Positions 32,086 through 43,796 are shown, numbered from the stretch's first letter. The stretch: DNA of 64,000 nt from Acanthosepion lycidas (GCA_963932145.1 OZ010600.1:48947377-49011376); one strand, 5' to 3'. Notes: generated by a model not told the origin, from the sequence alone. Made by a program: numbers and translations.

Positions 32086-32154
32086 AATCTAAAGAAGTAA
32101 TGGATTGCTTATTTATTAAGGCCACAGATTTTTATAATTTTAAACGTTAATTTT

Positions 32155-32400
32155 AGTGGATACTCATATTTGAGTAGACGTCCCGTTTATTTATTAAACA
32201 GTATATATACTGTTTAATAAATAAACGGGGCGTCTACTCAAATTTATTTTCGTCTACCGGCCTAAATATTCGAGAAATCTTATTAAAGAACGCTTGCATT
32301 CTACGGATTAGAAGATGTGATTCTCTTGCTGAGGGGAACCCAGGTTCGGATCCTGTCGGGCGGGCACGTTTTTTCTTTCATAAGATTTATCGAATCAGAT
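32155..32400. repeat. Two SINE-4 bodies head-on, forming a palindrome
   Basis: GTTTATTTATTAAACAGTAT at 32189-32208 meets its complement ATACTGTTTAATAAATAAAC at 32207-32226, with further mirrored GTAGACG...CGTCTAC flanks. A plus-strand B box GGTTCGGATCCTG lies at 32343. This looks like inversion or fusion of two SINE-4 copies. Confidence 0.65.
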
Positions 32401-32879
32401 ATTAAGGAATTTTTATTAATAATCCGACGTTATTTCTCATTATTATACGCATTATATTTAATAGATAATATACTATTTCACAGTATACTTAACATTATAT
32501 CTTTAACATTATATTTAATGGTTAACATAAATACACATCTGTGAAGACTTTCGTGACTGAGCAGGTTAAAGATCAACTGTAGTTTGCCCAGTTCATATTT
32601 TATCACGCGCGAGAGCGCACAGACACACGCACATATATTTTAAAAGAATTAATACATTTTTTTCTTTATTTGCCTGACAGATTCTATCACTTAAACGTAA
32701 TTAGGTTAAAATACAATTTGTAATCTATAGGGATACTACATTATAAAAATTGAGATGTTGTAGAGTTGGGATTGTGTATTAGGAGGAACCAACAATAACA
32801 TTTCAGAGTCTTATTTTCGAACTGGTTGCATTCGGATAACTAATTCCTAAGTCATTTGAAAGCAAAAGAAAGGCATTCA
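32401..32879. other. No gene; contains repeat K copy
   Basis: AT-rich; CTTATTTTCGAACTGGTTGC with CTAATTCCTAAGTCATTTGA near 32.80-32.86 kb matches 28.83-28.88 kb. Confidence 0.5.
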
Positions 32880-33330
32880 AGCGAAAAATATTAATTGTAA
32901 CTTTAGAAAATTACTTCAGAGTCTGTCTATATTTCTGAGATGAGGTATTATGTACATTATTTACATTATTCGGACTATTGTCCTCATCTTTGTCGCCATA
33001 TTTTTCACAACGTTTCAGCCGTTGTATGCTCCGGCCTTCTTCAGGTAGTTAGAATATCGAACTGAACCCAGGTTTAGTTCGACATTCCAACCACCTGAAG
33101 AAGGCCGGAGCGTACAACGGCCGAAACGTTGTGATAAATATGGCGACAAAGATGAGGACAAGAGTCCGAATAATGTAAATAAAGAAAATTACTTGTTTAC
33201 GTTTGGATACGAAACTGGACGGATATTATAATTTCAAGGCATCTATAACAAGAAGGATTTCAACAGCCTGAGGGGATGCTGGTTCGAATCCTGCTGGTGA
33301 CCACATATTTTTCTTTTATAAGAAAAATTT
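32880..33330 (+). repeat. Left copy of a large inverted duplication
   Basis: The order AAAATATTAATTGTAA, TTTAGAAAATTACTTCAGAG, a CTGAAGAAGGCC/GAAACG palindrome, TTACTTGTTTACGTTTGGAT and TGGTTCGAATCCTGCTGGTG recurs in reverse complement at 33.87-34.20 kb. The 540-bp spacer holds a SINE-4. Confidence 0.8.
32958..33182. repeat. 225-bp palindrome with CTGAAGAAGG / GAAACG module
   Basis: Arms of about 110 bp mirror each other around 33070. Each arm contains CCTGAAGAAGGCCGGAG then GTACAACGGCCGAAACGTTG (inward or outward) plus GACAAAGATGAGGACA. A half-deleted version is at 34.00-34.16 kb. Confidence 0.85.
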
Positions 33331-33424
33331 CGGGCAATTGAATCCTTTTGAAGAAGATCATGACTTTTATAAAAAGATACAGACAATAAAATTATGCAAT
33401 GTAACTATATTCCAATTAAAATCA

Positions 33425-33650
33425 TTTTAGTCCATATTTGAGCAGACGCTACATTTATCTATTAAACAGTATATCCATTTATTTTTTATCTACCGGTTTG
33501 AATATTCGAGAAATCTTATTTAATGAAAAATATGCCCTCTTCGACAGAGAGAATCCGTCGTTACAACCAAAAAGCCTTAACCGACTCGGCCACGAAGAAG
33601 CTTTGCCGCTGAAGAAAGGTCTGATTTAAGCGAAATCCTTCTCGTCGTAG
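33425..33650 (-). mobile_element. SINE-4 copy
   Basis: On the minus strand GTGGCCGAGTCGGTTAAGGC (A box) is followed by a decayed B-box region and the SINE-4 body with AGATTTCTCGAATATTC and GTTTAATAGATAAATGTAGC. Confidence 0.75.
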
Positions 33651-33774
33651 ATTCTTCGAAATTATCATTTCTGCTCATTTTCGCATCCAAACGTAAAAAA
33701 AAGTAATTTTCTAAATAATTGATTTTTTATTTATTAATCCGTCAAATTTTAATGATTTTAAGTATTATTTTTAC

Positions 33775-33965
33775 TGGATACTCATGTTTGAGTAGACGTC
33801 CCGTTTATTTATTAAACAGTATTTTTATTTATTTTTTGTCTATTGGCCTGAATATTCGAGAAATCTTATAAAAGAAAAATATGTGGTCACCAGCAGGATT
33901 CGAACCAGCATCCCCTCAGGCTGTTGAAAACCTTCTTGTTATAGATGCTGTGAAATCTGTCCAGT
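33775..33965 (-). mobile_element. SINE-4 copy
   Basis: Minus strand: CTGGTTCGAATCCTGCTGGT (B box), TATAAGATTTCTCGAATATT, TTTAATAAATAAACGGGACG and CTACTCAAACATGAGTA. Overlaps the right part of the inverted duplication. Confidence 0.8.
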
Positions 33966-34195
33966 TTCGTATCCAAACGTAAACAAGTAATTTTCTTTAT
34001 TTACATTATTCGAACTATTGTCCTCATCTTTGTCACCATATTTATCACAACGTTTCGGCCGTTGTACGCTCCGGCCTTCTTCAGGTGGTTGGAATGTGGA
34101 ACTAAACCTGGGTTGAGTTCGACATTCCAACTACCTGAAGAAGGCCGGAGCATACAACTCTGAAGTAATTTTCTAAAATTACAATTAATATTTTT
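33870..34195 (-). repeat. Right copy of the inverted duplication
   Basis: Reverse complement of 32.88-33.33 kb, lacking about 90 bp of the outer palindrome arm. Very few differences are visible over the shared parts, so the duplication is younger than most repeats here. Confidence 0.8.
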
Positions 34196-34199
34196 ATTT

Positions 34200-36020
34200 A
34201 TTAAACCGACAGATTTTTTTAACTCTTTAAACAGATTTACATTAAAGTAAACATCGTAGAAATGGGTCTGGTTTACACTAGAGTCAAAAAGGTAAAATTT
34301 TTACCACCTAGTCTGTAAATATCCACCTAGAAGGCGACCTCTTCTGGACATGTCTTACCCGTCTACAATGATGTAGTTAGCGTGTTTTATCCCACGCCAA
34401 CCGGGCAAAAGAAATAATGTCATGGTACGTACAACTTTGCAAAGTTAAAGCAAATGTTTTGTTGCTAGGTATTTTGCCGTTTAAGAGAAAGCGATTTATT
34501 TTCTATTTTTCATGCGTTTAGAATTTCAGGTTGAAAGATATCAAAAACTGCCTCTTGGAAAGAGCAGGAAAGCAAAGTCGAAATTTTAATGATTCTCGTT
34601 TGTGCGTGTAATTAATGGAAGCGGATTTTCATTTCATTTGGGACGCCGGTTCGTATCTTTCATTTCAGGAAGTCTCGACAAGAAGACGAACAATTAATAT
34701 CCTGCAAAAATATTCAACCTCTGAAGAGCATTTAGAAAAAGTCAGAAACGACGAGAATCACTTCAGACACTGAGAAAATCATTACAAAAACAACGTTATT
34801 TTAAAAGCAATTTAGATAGAAGTTATTTGAAGAAAGATTGGTGTCGAGAGAATCCTCCTGCATCAGGCTGGAAGAACATTTTTTTCTTGCCTCTCGACAC
34901 TGTATACTCTAGGAACGGGTATCTGTTAGTCTCTTTAATAAACGCAAAGGCTAAGTTGTTAAGCAGAATGACTTGAGACTCTAGAAAAGAACGACTTGTC
35001 TGTTTCACTTAAATTAAGGGTTTGATGAATTCTGTGTCTGCATGTTTTTGACAAAGTTAAACAGGAGTTTCAAAACAAAAAAGTACCTCGAGTGTCTTTT
35101 TTTTTGTACGAGGAACCAACGTTTTGTAACTTGATTCGAAATTGACGTTTCCTAATTTTCTTCGTTTTTACTTTTCATGTGTTTTGTTGCATTACATTGG
35201 TAAAGTTTAACCTTTTTTTTTCTTTTTCGGAATCTTCTTGTGCACTTTTGTCTTTTTTTTTTTCTGAGAAGAGAGGCTTCGGGTGGCAAGATACTATAAG
35301 GTCTTTGAGAAAAGAAACTGAAGGCTCACTTTAATTATGCCGAAAAATGAACGAAGTTTTATGACAGTGTCAAGAACCAGATCGAAAATCTTTGGTAAAT
35401 ACTTGACATTTTATGATTTTTTTTGTGTGATCAGCAAGTACATTGTATTCACTTATGCACACGCCCCTTTGGCTAATGTATGAATCCATCCCTTCGTCAC
35501 CCATCTATGGGTTAAATAATACGACTTGTATCTTGAAAAATCTCCACCAAAAAATTGAATGCAATATTCACTCGGAAAAAAATCTTACAGTTCAAAAATA
35601 TGTTTTGGTTTTAAATAACCAACAAAAGATTGATAAACCGTAAAAAAAAACATAAAAAACTCAAACAAATCAAATAAATCAATCAGTTGTGTGAGTGGTG
35701 AATAATTTATAGATCAGTTTTAATTATATGACAACTTCTGTCTCGACTAGAATAGCTAATGTATATAAACGCAATGTACTAGATTAAGACGCCGACAAAT
35801 TTGAGCAGATTGATCAGTGGGTTCGTATGTCGAGTTACGCTGCGTATCTCGTGACCCACCGGAAATTTCCCAGACCTCTTCAAATCACCACTCCAGAAAA
35901 TAAAGAACCATATTTCCGATAACTATTTCCTTTCTTTGAGGAAATTCATTTTGCACCTTGAAATCCCTGAAGAATATGCATTAACAAATATGAGGTGCAT
36001 TTTAAACAGCTATATAGTTT
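34200..36020. other. No gene recognised; SINE-3 tail fragment inside
   Basis: A SINE-3 body remnant (TATTCACTTATGCACACGC, CATCTATGGGTTAAATAA) is at about 35.45-35.52 kb. The remaining AT-rich sequence, with T-rich tracts near 35.1 and 35.25 kb, has no recognised coding homology. Confidence 0.5.
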
Positions 36021-36024
36021 AAAA

Positions 36025-38200
36025 TTTGTTTAAGCATTTCACCCCAAAAGCGGGAGCGCCATTAGCACGCAGGGGGTAGCAGAGAGTGAAATTGAGGGCA
36101 ATTGAGGAAAGGATAAAAGAAGAAAGGGGATCAAGGCAACAAAAGATGACGATTGACGTTGCATTTAGATTTTTGAAGATTGTAGTTATCAGGGAAGCAA
36201 GTAAGAGGAAGGAAGTTTCACTGTCGGGAAGCGCAAGAAAAGAAACTGCTGATGTAGAAGTGGCGGTTGCATTTAACTATTTCAACAGTAAAGTGGTAGG
36301 GCCTAGAAGTCAATCTAGTAGCGTTCTTAAATTCATGTAGTCAGGGCATAAGTGAAGATAGCTCATCAGAACAGTGACCATGAAAATATTTGTCGAAAAG
36401 ACAGAGGGAAGTCACATAATGTCTATGAGAAAGTGACTGAAGTCGAGATGTCATGTCTAACACTTTCACCCCGGCCCCTCAACCTCCGGGTTCTTACTCT
36501 CGGGGTTGAGCTTTCTACTCGGTCCTAACCGAACTTAAGGGAGTGGCCATAGGTCCCCTGAGCATCTGTAAATTATTCGACCGGTCAGCTGGTTTAATCC
36601 TGCTTCCTGCCCACGTTGTGATTTGTTTGATTAAGAAAGCAGAAGTGATGTCCGTCCATTCACGGTCGACTGAAGATGTAGACACGGCTGGAGAGTCTGC
36701 GATAAGAAATTTAGAATGCAGCAAAAGAAATAAAAAAATTTAAAAAAATTAATATCTGCAGAAAGCCGGACAAACATCGATTCAATGGCTGAATTGATAA
36801 TGTCTTTTATAATAGCAGAAAAGAATAGTAGAGAAGAGAAACGGGTTACAGAAAGAAAAGTAAAAACAAACAAACAAACAAAAAAACTCATACATTGTAT
36901 TATAGACAGAGAGAGTGTATGTGATTATCTTGATGTTAAATCGTCTCAGAACGATATACGTCTCTTGCGATGGAGGGATAAAGATTTCTGTGCGGAGCTG
37001 AAAGCTATAGTTGCGTTCCTCCTCTCAACGCTCGCCCGGGCCAATTCTCTCTTCTCTCTTCAAGAATTTTCTCCCGTCTGTCTTTTTCCGCATAACTACG
37101 CGTTTATATAGATAAACCCGGCTAGTTATAACTGACCCTATTTCAATTTTTAGACGATAAAAATTATTTTGACCCTTTTCATTGGCCTCTGATGACCCAG
37201 ATTCAATGGGTACAACTTCTGGCCTAGATCAGATTTCCCCCATCAGTAAAAAAAAAAAAATGCTCTGGTTTAATTTCGCTATTCAAATCTACTCCAATTT
37301 CACTAAAAAAAATATACGTGTGTGTGTTTCTCAGACTCTCTCTATGTCACACATGTCAGGACCAATTACATTGCAGATCCTTCTTTGGATTTTGTCAAGA
37401 ACCCCGAGATGAACAGCAGAAGCACCAGACCAGATATAGCAACAATATTCATTGCATGGACGAACAGTAGATTTGTAGATGCGTAAGATGGATTCCGACG
37501 AAAACAAAACAAACCTTCTGGCGCGACACAGTGAATCAACTTTTAGATTGATTCAATGTAGTTCCAACTCAAATAATTGGAAAACATGAGGCCAAGAAGG
37601 CACAATGAGACACTTTCACAGAGTAGAGAATCAGTCATGCTAATGTGGAGCAGGGAAGTTTCTCTGTGGCGGTTAAATGAGAGCACTTTAGTTTTGAATG
37701 CATTAAAGTTAACAAGCCATTTACTGCCCCAGTTAACCACTGACTGGAGACCCTTTTCAAGAGCAGCGGCCAGGTTAACTTTGTCGGCGCTGCCGGATTT
37801 ACTATTGAGACAGGACTAAATGGTTGTGTCGTCTGTATATACGTTTCGAGATATATAAAGCCACAACTCAAGTTTCGCCGTTATTATCAAGAAGTTGGTA
37901 TAAATATTCATTTATGGCTCTACGCACAAGCAGTAGACTGGGCAAAATGGAATCCATGTTGTTTGTCAGAGAGTAGATCGTTAGAGGTAAGATGCTTAAC
38001 CACTTGATTAAAGCCTGGATGAATTTGCATAAAAGTGGTAGGAGATTGATAGAGAGGTATTTAGAGGAGTCAGTGTTCTTAAAAATGGGACGACAGAGGA
38101 GGATTTCCAACAGTCTGGAAGCGGCGAGACGAGGTGTAGTCTCGTTTGGAGAGAATTTCATGCCAGAAACCATTAGGGGTGCGAGAAAGCATTCTAGGGG
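36025..38200 (-). mobile_element. LINE-A copy split by an insertion; includes RT motifs
   Basis: Right part (38.20-37.35 kb, minus strand) reads KFSPNETTPRLAASRLLEIL, YLYQLLDNNGET (before the DISKAF-type RT block), then a DDTTI-like FADD remnant, NWGSKWLVNFNAFKTKVLSF, NYLSWNYIESI and LDKIQRRICNVIGPD. Left part (36.415-36.025 kb) resumes at the FYKYFHG-equivalent block and ends in the LINE-A tail. Only about 45 nt of LINE are missing between them, so 36.42-37.35 kb is inserted DNA. Part of the RT palm is also deleted near 37.85 kb. Confidence 0.82.
36465..36745 (-). repeat. Repeat E copy within split LINE-A
   Basis: Reverse complement matches 10.905-11.15 kb (CAGTCGACCGTGAATGGACG, CAGCTGACCGGTCGAA, AAGTTCGGTTAGGACCGAGT). 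Both copies carry a purine/pyrimidine-rich flank. Confidence 0.7.
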
Positions 38201-38544
38201 TGCGAGATAACATTTCAGTTTTTGTTTATATTAAGAGTAAAGAAAAACTCCCCAAAACAAAATGTTGTTCAACAAAGTCTTCAACTATACAGGGACTAAA
38301 CAACCTTGATAGAGGACCAATTACAGAAATTATCTTCGGGAGAAATGTTTTTCATGTTTGTAATTGTTGTATATCTCATTGTACGTTTAATGTTCATGTG
38401 TGTATTTAGACCATACTTTTTGCAGTTAATATACAGTAAATAATGCATTATAGTGGTTTGAACGTGTTTTCAATGTAGTTAAGTCTTCCTCGAAATAGTG
38501 GATGCTACATATTCTAAATAATTTGCTCATATCACAAGCACGCA

Positions 38545-38582
<38 letters not shown>

Positions 38583-39285
38583 AAAACAAAAAAAACGCGC
38601 GTTGGCGTTGTTTGATTTTCATTGGATAATCATGTTTCACGTGCATTCAATTTGTAAAACGACAGTATAATTTGGGTCGTTCCACATTCAAAGAGAGACA
38701 ACGCGTCCATTCGAAAGTCCAAGAAATTAACTGATTACAAGCCTAACTGAAAAACCTTAAATATTGTTTTATGTATGTAAGTGTATAATAATTTTATTTT
38801 GTCCGTGTGGTATTTAGATGATAATGTATATTCTTAGAAGAATCTAACGCATGCTTATCTAAAATAAACGGTATCTACGTAAAACATTTCCCAAATCAAC
38901 ATGCGAAAAACCAACAAACATAATATCTATTAACCCCACCTCCACACACGCACACACACTTACGAATATATATATCATTTGGATCGCATATCGACAAACT
39001 AGAATTATTATAAATTTACATATATAAATCCGTTAATTTTGAATTCTGAACGCCCCAACTCTGAATTCAAAAGCTGTGGGGGGGTTGTTAGGAGATCCTG
39101 TGGCATACTGGGCACCAGTTCACTGTACTAAGCCCTTCCAAAATCTTTGGTTGGTTCTGCACACACTTTGACCACTATAATCAAATGATATGCGTGGGTA
39201 GTCTGGCTGTTGGTTCTAAGAACTGATATGCTTGACCCTCGTTCGTCGAAAACCATGGAAGAGTTCAGTATATATATATAAAATA
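38201..39285. other. No gene recognised; (CA)n inside
   Basis: (CA)n at about 38548-38577. No other element recognised. Confidence 0.5.
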
Positions 39286-39289
39286 TATG

Positions 39290-39450
39290 TAAAAATCAGT
39301 ACTTAAATTTTACTGCTGTCTACTACTAAAAGTTTCATGTGGGCGTAAAGGTGATTAATGATACTGTCACACAAACCTTTGGCGATAAGAAAAACAATAT
39401 AATACCCATTAAAAGTCCTTCCACCGTTCATATTATATAATAAATAATAA
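39290..39450 (+). repeat. Repeat I, copy 2
   Basis: Matches 23.855-24.01 kb in the same orientation. Confidence 0.7.
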
Positions 39451-39489
39451 TAATGATGATGGTGGTGGGTAGAGAAGATCAGAGGAGGA

Positions 39490-39735
39490 GTGGCTACCGA
39501 ATTTAGTCAAACATACCATAAAAGGTATGTTCAATCAGTCGCACGGATGTCTAGCTTTCTTTCTATGGTAGACTGGTGGGCAACCAAAGCTATAGAACAC
39601 TGTCCTTCAATAGCTGGGAGGAAAAGAGAATTCATACTTTTCCGAAAGTGAATGCAACGACTGGAATTCGAACTCGGCCCTTCGATTTTCATTCCGAGCT
39701 GATATTCATTACAACGCAAGCCTTTTTCCAACATC
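39490..39735 (-). mobile_element. SINE-3 copy
   Basis: Minus strand: GTAATGAATATCAGCTCGGA, GAGTTCGAATTCCAG (B box) and AAGTATGAATTCTC, with a decayed body. The GAAA stem-loop region is replaced by CATACC/GGTATG. Confidence 0.75.
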
Positions 39736-39963
39736 CATTTAGAAAATGTTAATCGCAGACACTAAAAATGATCAATAAATTTAATAGACATAACGTATCT
39801 AATTATATTTAATAAGACACGTTTGCAGGAAGAACACCTGCTAAAATACCATGTGTATAACTATATATAGACAAAGAGGAGAAATTATTGGGCACCATAA
39901 ACGAGAATTAACATTTACGAGATCTGGAATTACTATCGGACATGTCTAATAAAGGCACAGGAA

Positions 39964-39981
39964 CACACACACACACACACA

Positions 39982-40040
<59 letters not shown>
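39964..40040. repeat. (CA)n-(TA)n compound microsatellite
   Basis: CA array followed by a long TA array. Confidence 0.95.
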
Positions 40041-40043
<3 letters not shown>

Positions 40044-40215
40044 TAAAATTTCAGATATAGCTAAAATTATATCTATATGAAACTACAATATATAAAAGGA
40101 CAATGTGAATAAAAGCAACATTTTGAAAAACTAGCGACATTTTAACTTTTGTTTATAAATTCTTGCTTCAAAATAGTTTTGCCATGCGTCGGCTAATATA
40201 AGTTCTACTTTCGTT

Positions 40216-40282
<67 letters not shown>

Positions 40283-40296
40283 ATATATATATATAT
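40216..40296. repeat. (TA)n microsatellite
   Basis: TA array with GTATG interruptions. Confidence 0.95.
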
Positions 40297-40394
40297 TGTG
40301 TGTATTTAGGCAGCATGTTTCATTAAAGACGACAGACAATGTACTGCGATGAAGCTTCATTTTATAAGTATTTTTTTTCTGGGCATAGAGTGAG

Positions 40395-40460
40395 TAGAAA
40401 CTGTAAATCTTCTGCAATTCCAAGCACTTTCGGCTATACCTTTAGCCATTATCAAGGATG
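40395..40460 (-). repeat. TTGATAATGGC-hairpin-GCCGAAAG motif
   Basis: Minus strand: CCTTGATAATGGCTAAAGG then TATAGCCGAAAGTGCTTGG. GGCT/AGCC forms a short stem between TTGATAA and GAAAG. It resembles the CTGAAGAA-stem-GAAACG modules at 33.0 and 47.6 kb. Confidence 0.5.
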
Positions 40461-40659
40461 ATTTTATTTTTACTTTTTAACTGGATGCATGGGTTATGCG
40501 TATGTTTTAGTGTTGCAGTTTTTTGTGTGTATATACTAGGAGATTTATTATGATTTGATACATAATTGTGGCACGTGGCCGATGAAGGGGAGGGGTAAAG
40601 GCTGGTCCAAACTAACTATCCTATACCTAGCTAATCAGATTCACGACCCATTCATACGT

Positions 40660-41788
40660 TACAATTTACCCATTCACCACAAGAACCTCTTCCCTGCGCA
40701 GATCTGCGCCCAAATTCACAGCTTCGGAAGACATCTTTCTTAACTTATGTCTAATTACCTGGCCCATGTACCGCTCGCTATTCGAACGATCCAGGGCCTC
40801 CTTATCTAAGGCTATCTCTAGGGGATCCCCCCCCAGCCACCGCCCGGGAATAACTAGACTTGAGTGTCTTCACCTTATCAGCTCTAACTAGAGCGAGCCG
40901 TTTGCTGAAATTAGTGGTGAAGGACCTAATCCTACATTTAAGGCGTTCCCACCACTTATTCCCGATAACCGCCCCCACTAGCTCCCGCTGCACTAGTCTA
41001 ATTAGCTGTTCCCGAAAGTCCTCCCTGTCCAATAAGGACAGATTGAACTTCCAGTAACCAGCCATTCTAGGCCTACAGTCTAACGCCACCCGGGCACAAA
41101 CGAGTTTGTGGTCCGAATAGCCTACCCAGTGGAACGTAGGGCAATCTAGTAGATCTATGTCGGCTCTTCTAACTAACATTCTGACGAGGTAGCTAACTAC
41201 CTTGTCAAAAGGCCAATTAAGAGCCCACGTCCACATTTTCCCCCCGGGATGATCGACCCGGTATCTATCGACGAGACCATAATCGTCGATCAGATCAACC
41301 AGGCTACGATCGTCCCTTCTCCCGCTAGCTCCCCGCCCCCTGTCTAACTTGGGGTCCAGGATGGCATTCCAGTCTCCCATTAAAACTAGGCGCGTTGAAT
41401 CCACTAGGAACGGCCCCAACCGCCGAAAAAACTTGACCCGCTCCTCCCGGTCGTTGGGCGCATAAACCGCAACGACTCGGAACGAACCACTTTTCACGGC
41501 AATATCGGCCACGATCAACCGGCCCTCGGCATCGGTATGCACAAGGTCCACCTTCGCATCGAGAGTACGCCTGACAAGCAAAGAAACTCCTCTGGCAGAA
41601 CGGTCCCCATATGCTGAATAGACGACAAAGTCATCGTCCAGCACACACGCATCGGAACTGCAAACAAAGTGGGTCTCCTCGATCGCGGCAACATCCACAT
41701 CCAGGGACATAAGGTCCCGGAGCAGGCGGGCAGCCTTACCCCGATCCCTTAAGCCCCTCACATTCAAAGTCGCTAACTTAATTGACAT
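40660..41788 (-). pseudogene. LINE ORF2 N-terminus: APE-type endonuclease
   Basis: Nicks target DNA for target-primed reverse transcription. From ATG 41788: TLNVRGL (Asn9), AAIEETH (catalytic Glu38), VVAVYAPND (Tyr109), MGDWNAI (Asp139, Asn141) and YSDHKLV (Asp226, His227), so all APE landmark residues are present. The RxD/SRLDR block is altered (FDKVVSYLVR). The open frame ends at 40802 because a G8 run (C8 at 40827-40834 on the plus strand) shifts it; in the adjacent phase it continues PLEIALDKEALDRSN, then RYMGQVIRHKLRKMSSEAVN and stops near 40.66 kb. No RT motif follows. Confidence 0.88.
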
Positions 41789-41826
41789 CTTCTAAGTCCT
41801 GTAAAAATATAAAAGACAGAATTAAC

Positions 41827-42296
41827 CTATTCACATACGGGACGGAAATCTGCAGGTGAAAGGACCCCGACGGATTGTCCGAGGTTCTCCGTTCCTAATT
41901 CTGTCGTCATGCGACTACCCTGGACAATTCCGCCGACATCCGTAGGGTAAGTTAATTTTAGGGCCCTGTATAGCGAGGGGTGGAGACGTACCGGGACCCT
42001 CCCTGCACAGAAGCTGTGCAATTTGACAAGGTCGGGGGAGCCAAACTCCACCATGCCTCTCTGGCTTCAAACATGTGGGTCCAAACTTTTAGGCGCTTCG
42101 CTGTGTCTCTAATCAGGGAAATAACACCTGGGTCCTCTGGAAAATTTTGTGGATCCTCCATGGTCTTACCGTCAACCGAGGACAGCTTGAACAGAGGACC
42201 CAGAAGGGATTTCTTGCGGGAAGAGAGATCACTCTCCAGCTCGTCCCTATCTATTCTACAAATGTCCTCCCTTTTTCTGAACAATGCCTTCTCTTC
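41827..42296 (-). pseudogene. LINE ORF1 C-terminal part
   Basis: Downstream of the A8 shift the frame reads LFRKREDICRIDRDELESDL, KSLLGPLFKLSSVDGKTMED, WTHMFEAREAWWSLAPP and, after a second shift at a C5 run (minus strand; 42034-42038), DLVKLHSFCAGRVPVRLHP, TYPTDVGGIVQG and ADFRPVCE, with stop at 41827. It is the likely native C-terminus of ORF1, since the stop lies 38 bp before the ORF2 ATG. Confidence 0.75.
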
Positions 42297-43770
42297 TTTT
42301 TTTTCTCTTAACGTTATCCGCGCATTTCGGGGAGGGAGTGGCTGGGTGGGTAGGGGACGAGTCCACTAGTATGGGGGTGATTGATGGTGGGGAAGAGGGA
42401 GAGGCCGGAGGGAGAGGGAATCGAGATAGTGAAGGGGGAAGACTCCTGGGTATGGGTACATCAAGTGGTCTTTCTGGAGACGCCGGGGTGGACACGCATC
42501 TGGATCTTTCCCGGCTCCTCCCCATTCTCTTTTCAGATGTATGCTTCTTGGACGGGGTTTCTTCCTCGTCCTCTTCTCTATTCCTCTTTAGGGAGGAGGA
42601 CCGCGTTGGAGGAACCTCCTCCACCACCATCTTTGTTTCTTGCTGCTTGGGTTGCAGCTGCTGCTTTTTTCCCTGCTAACTCTCCGGCTTCTCCACAAGT
42701 GGTTGCCGCTGCTTCTTTTTCTGTTCTTTGGCAGGCTTCTCCACCAGTGGTTGCGGCTGCTTCTCTTGCTCCTTTGTCTGCCCTTTGTCCGGCTGCTCCT
42801 TGCGCTGTTGCTGCTCCTTCGGGGGGCATACTTTGTGTTTTCGACCCTTCACCACCACCTCTTTCCAGCCATCACCTGCGGGTTTGTCGGCCTCGACTGT
42901 TGCGGTTGATTTTGCTGCTGTCGCTGCTGTTGTCGCTGCTATGGTAGGATCTGGTTGTGGCGTTACCTTCTTGCCGGGGCACGCCTTTGCCATGTGCCCC
43001 AGTACTCCGCATGCCCAACAGAAGGGCTTCCTGCCTTCCACCACCACCAGCATCCTCTTCTCTCTGCACGTCAGTACGTTCGGGATGTCCCTAAAACCCT
43101 GACGTCCCAGGGTGATTTCGACCACAATGTCACCCGTCGCTATGCCAGCCTTGCTTTTTACTCTATAAACTTCTTCCACTTTGCCGTACTGGGAAAGGAA
43201 GGCCCCCATCCTGTCTTCCGTGATGTCTATGGGCACCCCATGAACGGTTACTTTTGTTCTACGGATGCCCATATATTCAGTCTGTAGGCGAAGAGCCTTG
43301 GATGTTAGAACGTTTCCGGCCAGTTTCTTGGCTTCCTGCTCTGATGTTAAGAGTATGTCCCACATTGCCCTCGACCTCCTGGCCAGGATTTTGGGCTCTA
43401 TTTTCAAGCTTTTTAAAGTTTCCTCCATCGTTTCCCTGCTGACACCGATTAGACTCCGACTTTTAACATCCGTTGTCAGCAGGGAAATTGTTCTTGCTTC
43501 TACCGCGTCTAAAGCTGGTTTAATGGTGAGAAGCTCGGTGCCCTTTGTGTATTGATCGAATATTTTTTGCAATTCTGCATAATATTCACTGTCTTTTTTC
43601 TTTTTCGACCTGGTTTCCTTCCAGGCCGATTTACTTGGTACAGCCTCATTGCTTGTCACCTGCGGTGTTGTGGACCTCGGCGATGGAGGTGGGATTGGCG
43701 GTACCTCAAACTCCGGCAGTGACGAGTCCCACTCGCCTTCGCCGCTCATGATGGTCACAGCGACCACCAC
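42256..43770 (-). pseudogene. LINE ORF1 (RRM-like plus CCHC knuckle), main part
   Basis: RNA-binding ORF1 protein of an L1/Tx1-like LINE. The more likely start is Met8 (43749, MSGEGEWD). Residues about 1-60 are Pro/Ser-rich and basic; about 60-160 are helical; 170-250 resemble an RRM (RTKVTVHGVPIDITED, LSQYGKVEEVYRV); 251-264 is a zinc knuckle CWACGVLGHMAKAC (C-x2-C-x4-H-x4-C). A Lys/Gln/Glu-rich tail with repeated QPLVEKPA follows. A TAG at 42676-42678 interrupts the frame, which then continues in phase (QGKKQQLQPK...) through a Pro/Ser-rich stretch until frame is lost at an A8 run (42297-42304). Confidence 0.85.
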
Positions 43771-43796
43771 GACGACTCAAATTCCCTTTTTTTCTC

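Noticed and set aside
36086-36340. 84-codon plus-strand frame
   Set aside because: Antisense to the LINE-A C-terminus and tail.
37182-37412. 76-codon frame
   Set aside because: Crosses the edge of the LINE-A copy and inserted DNA; no domain.
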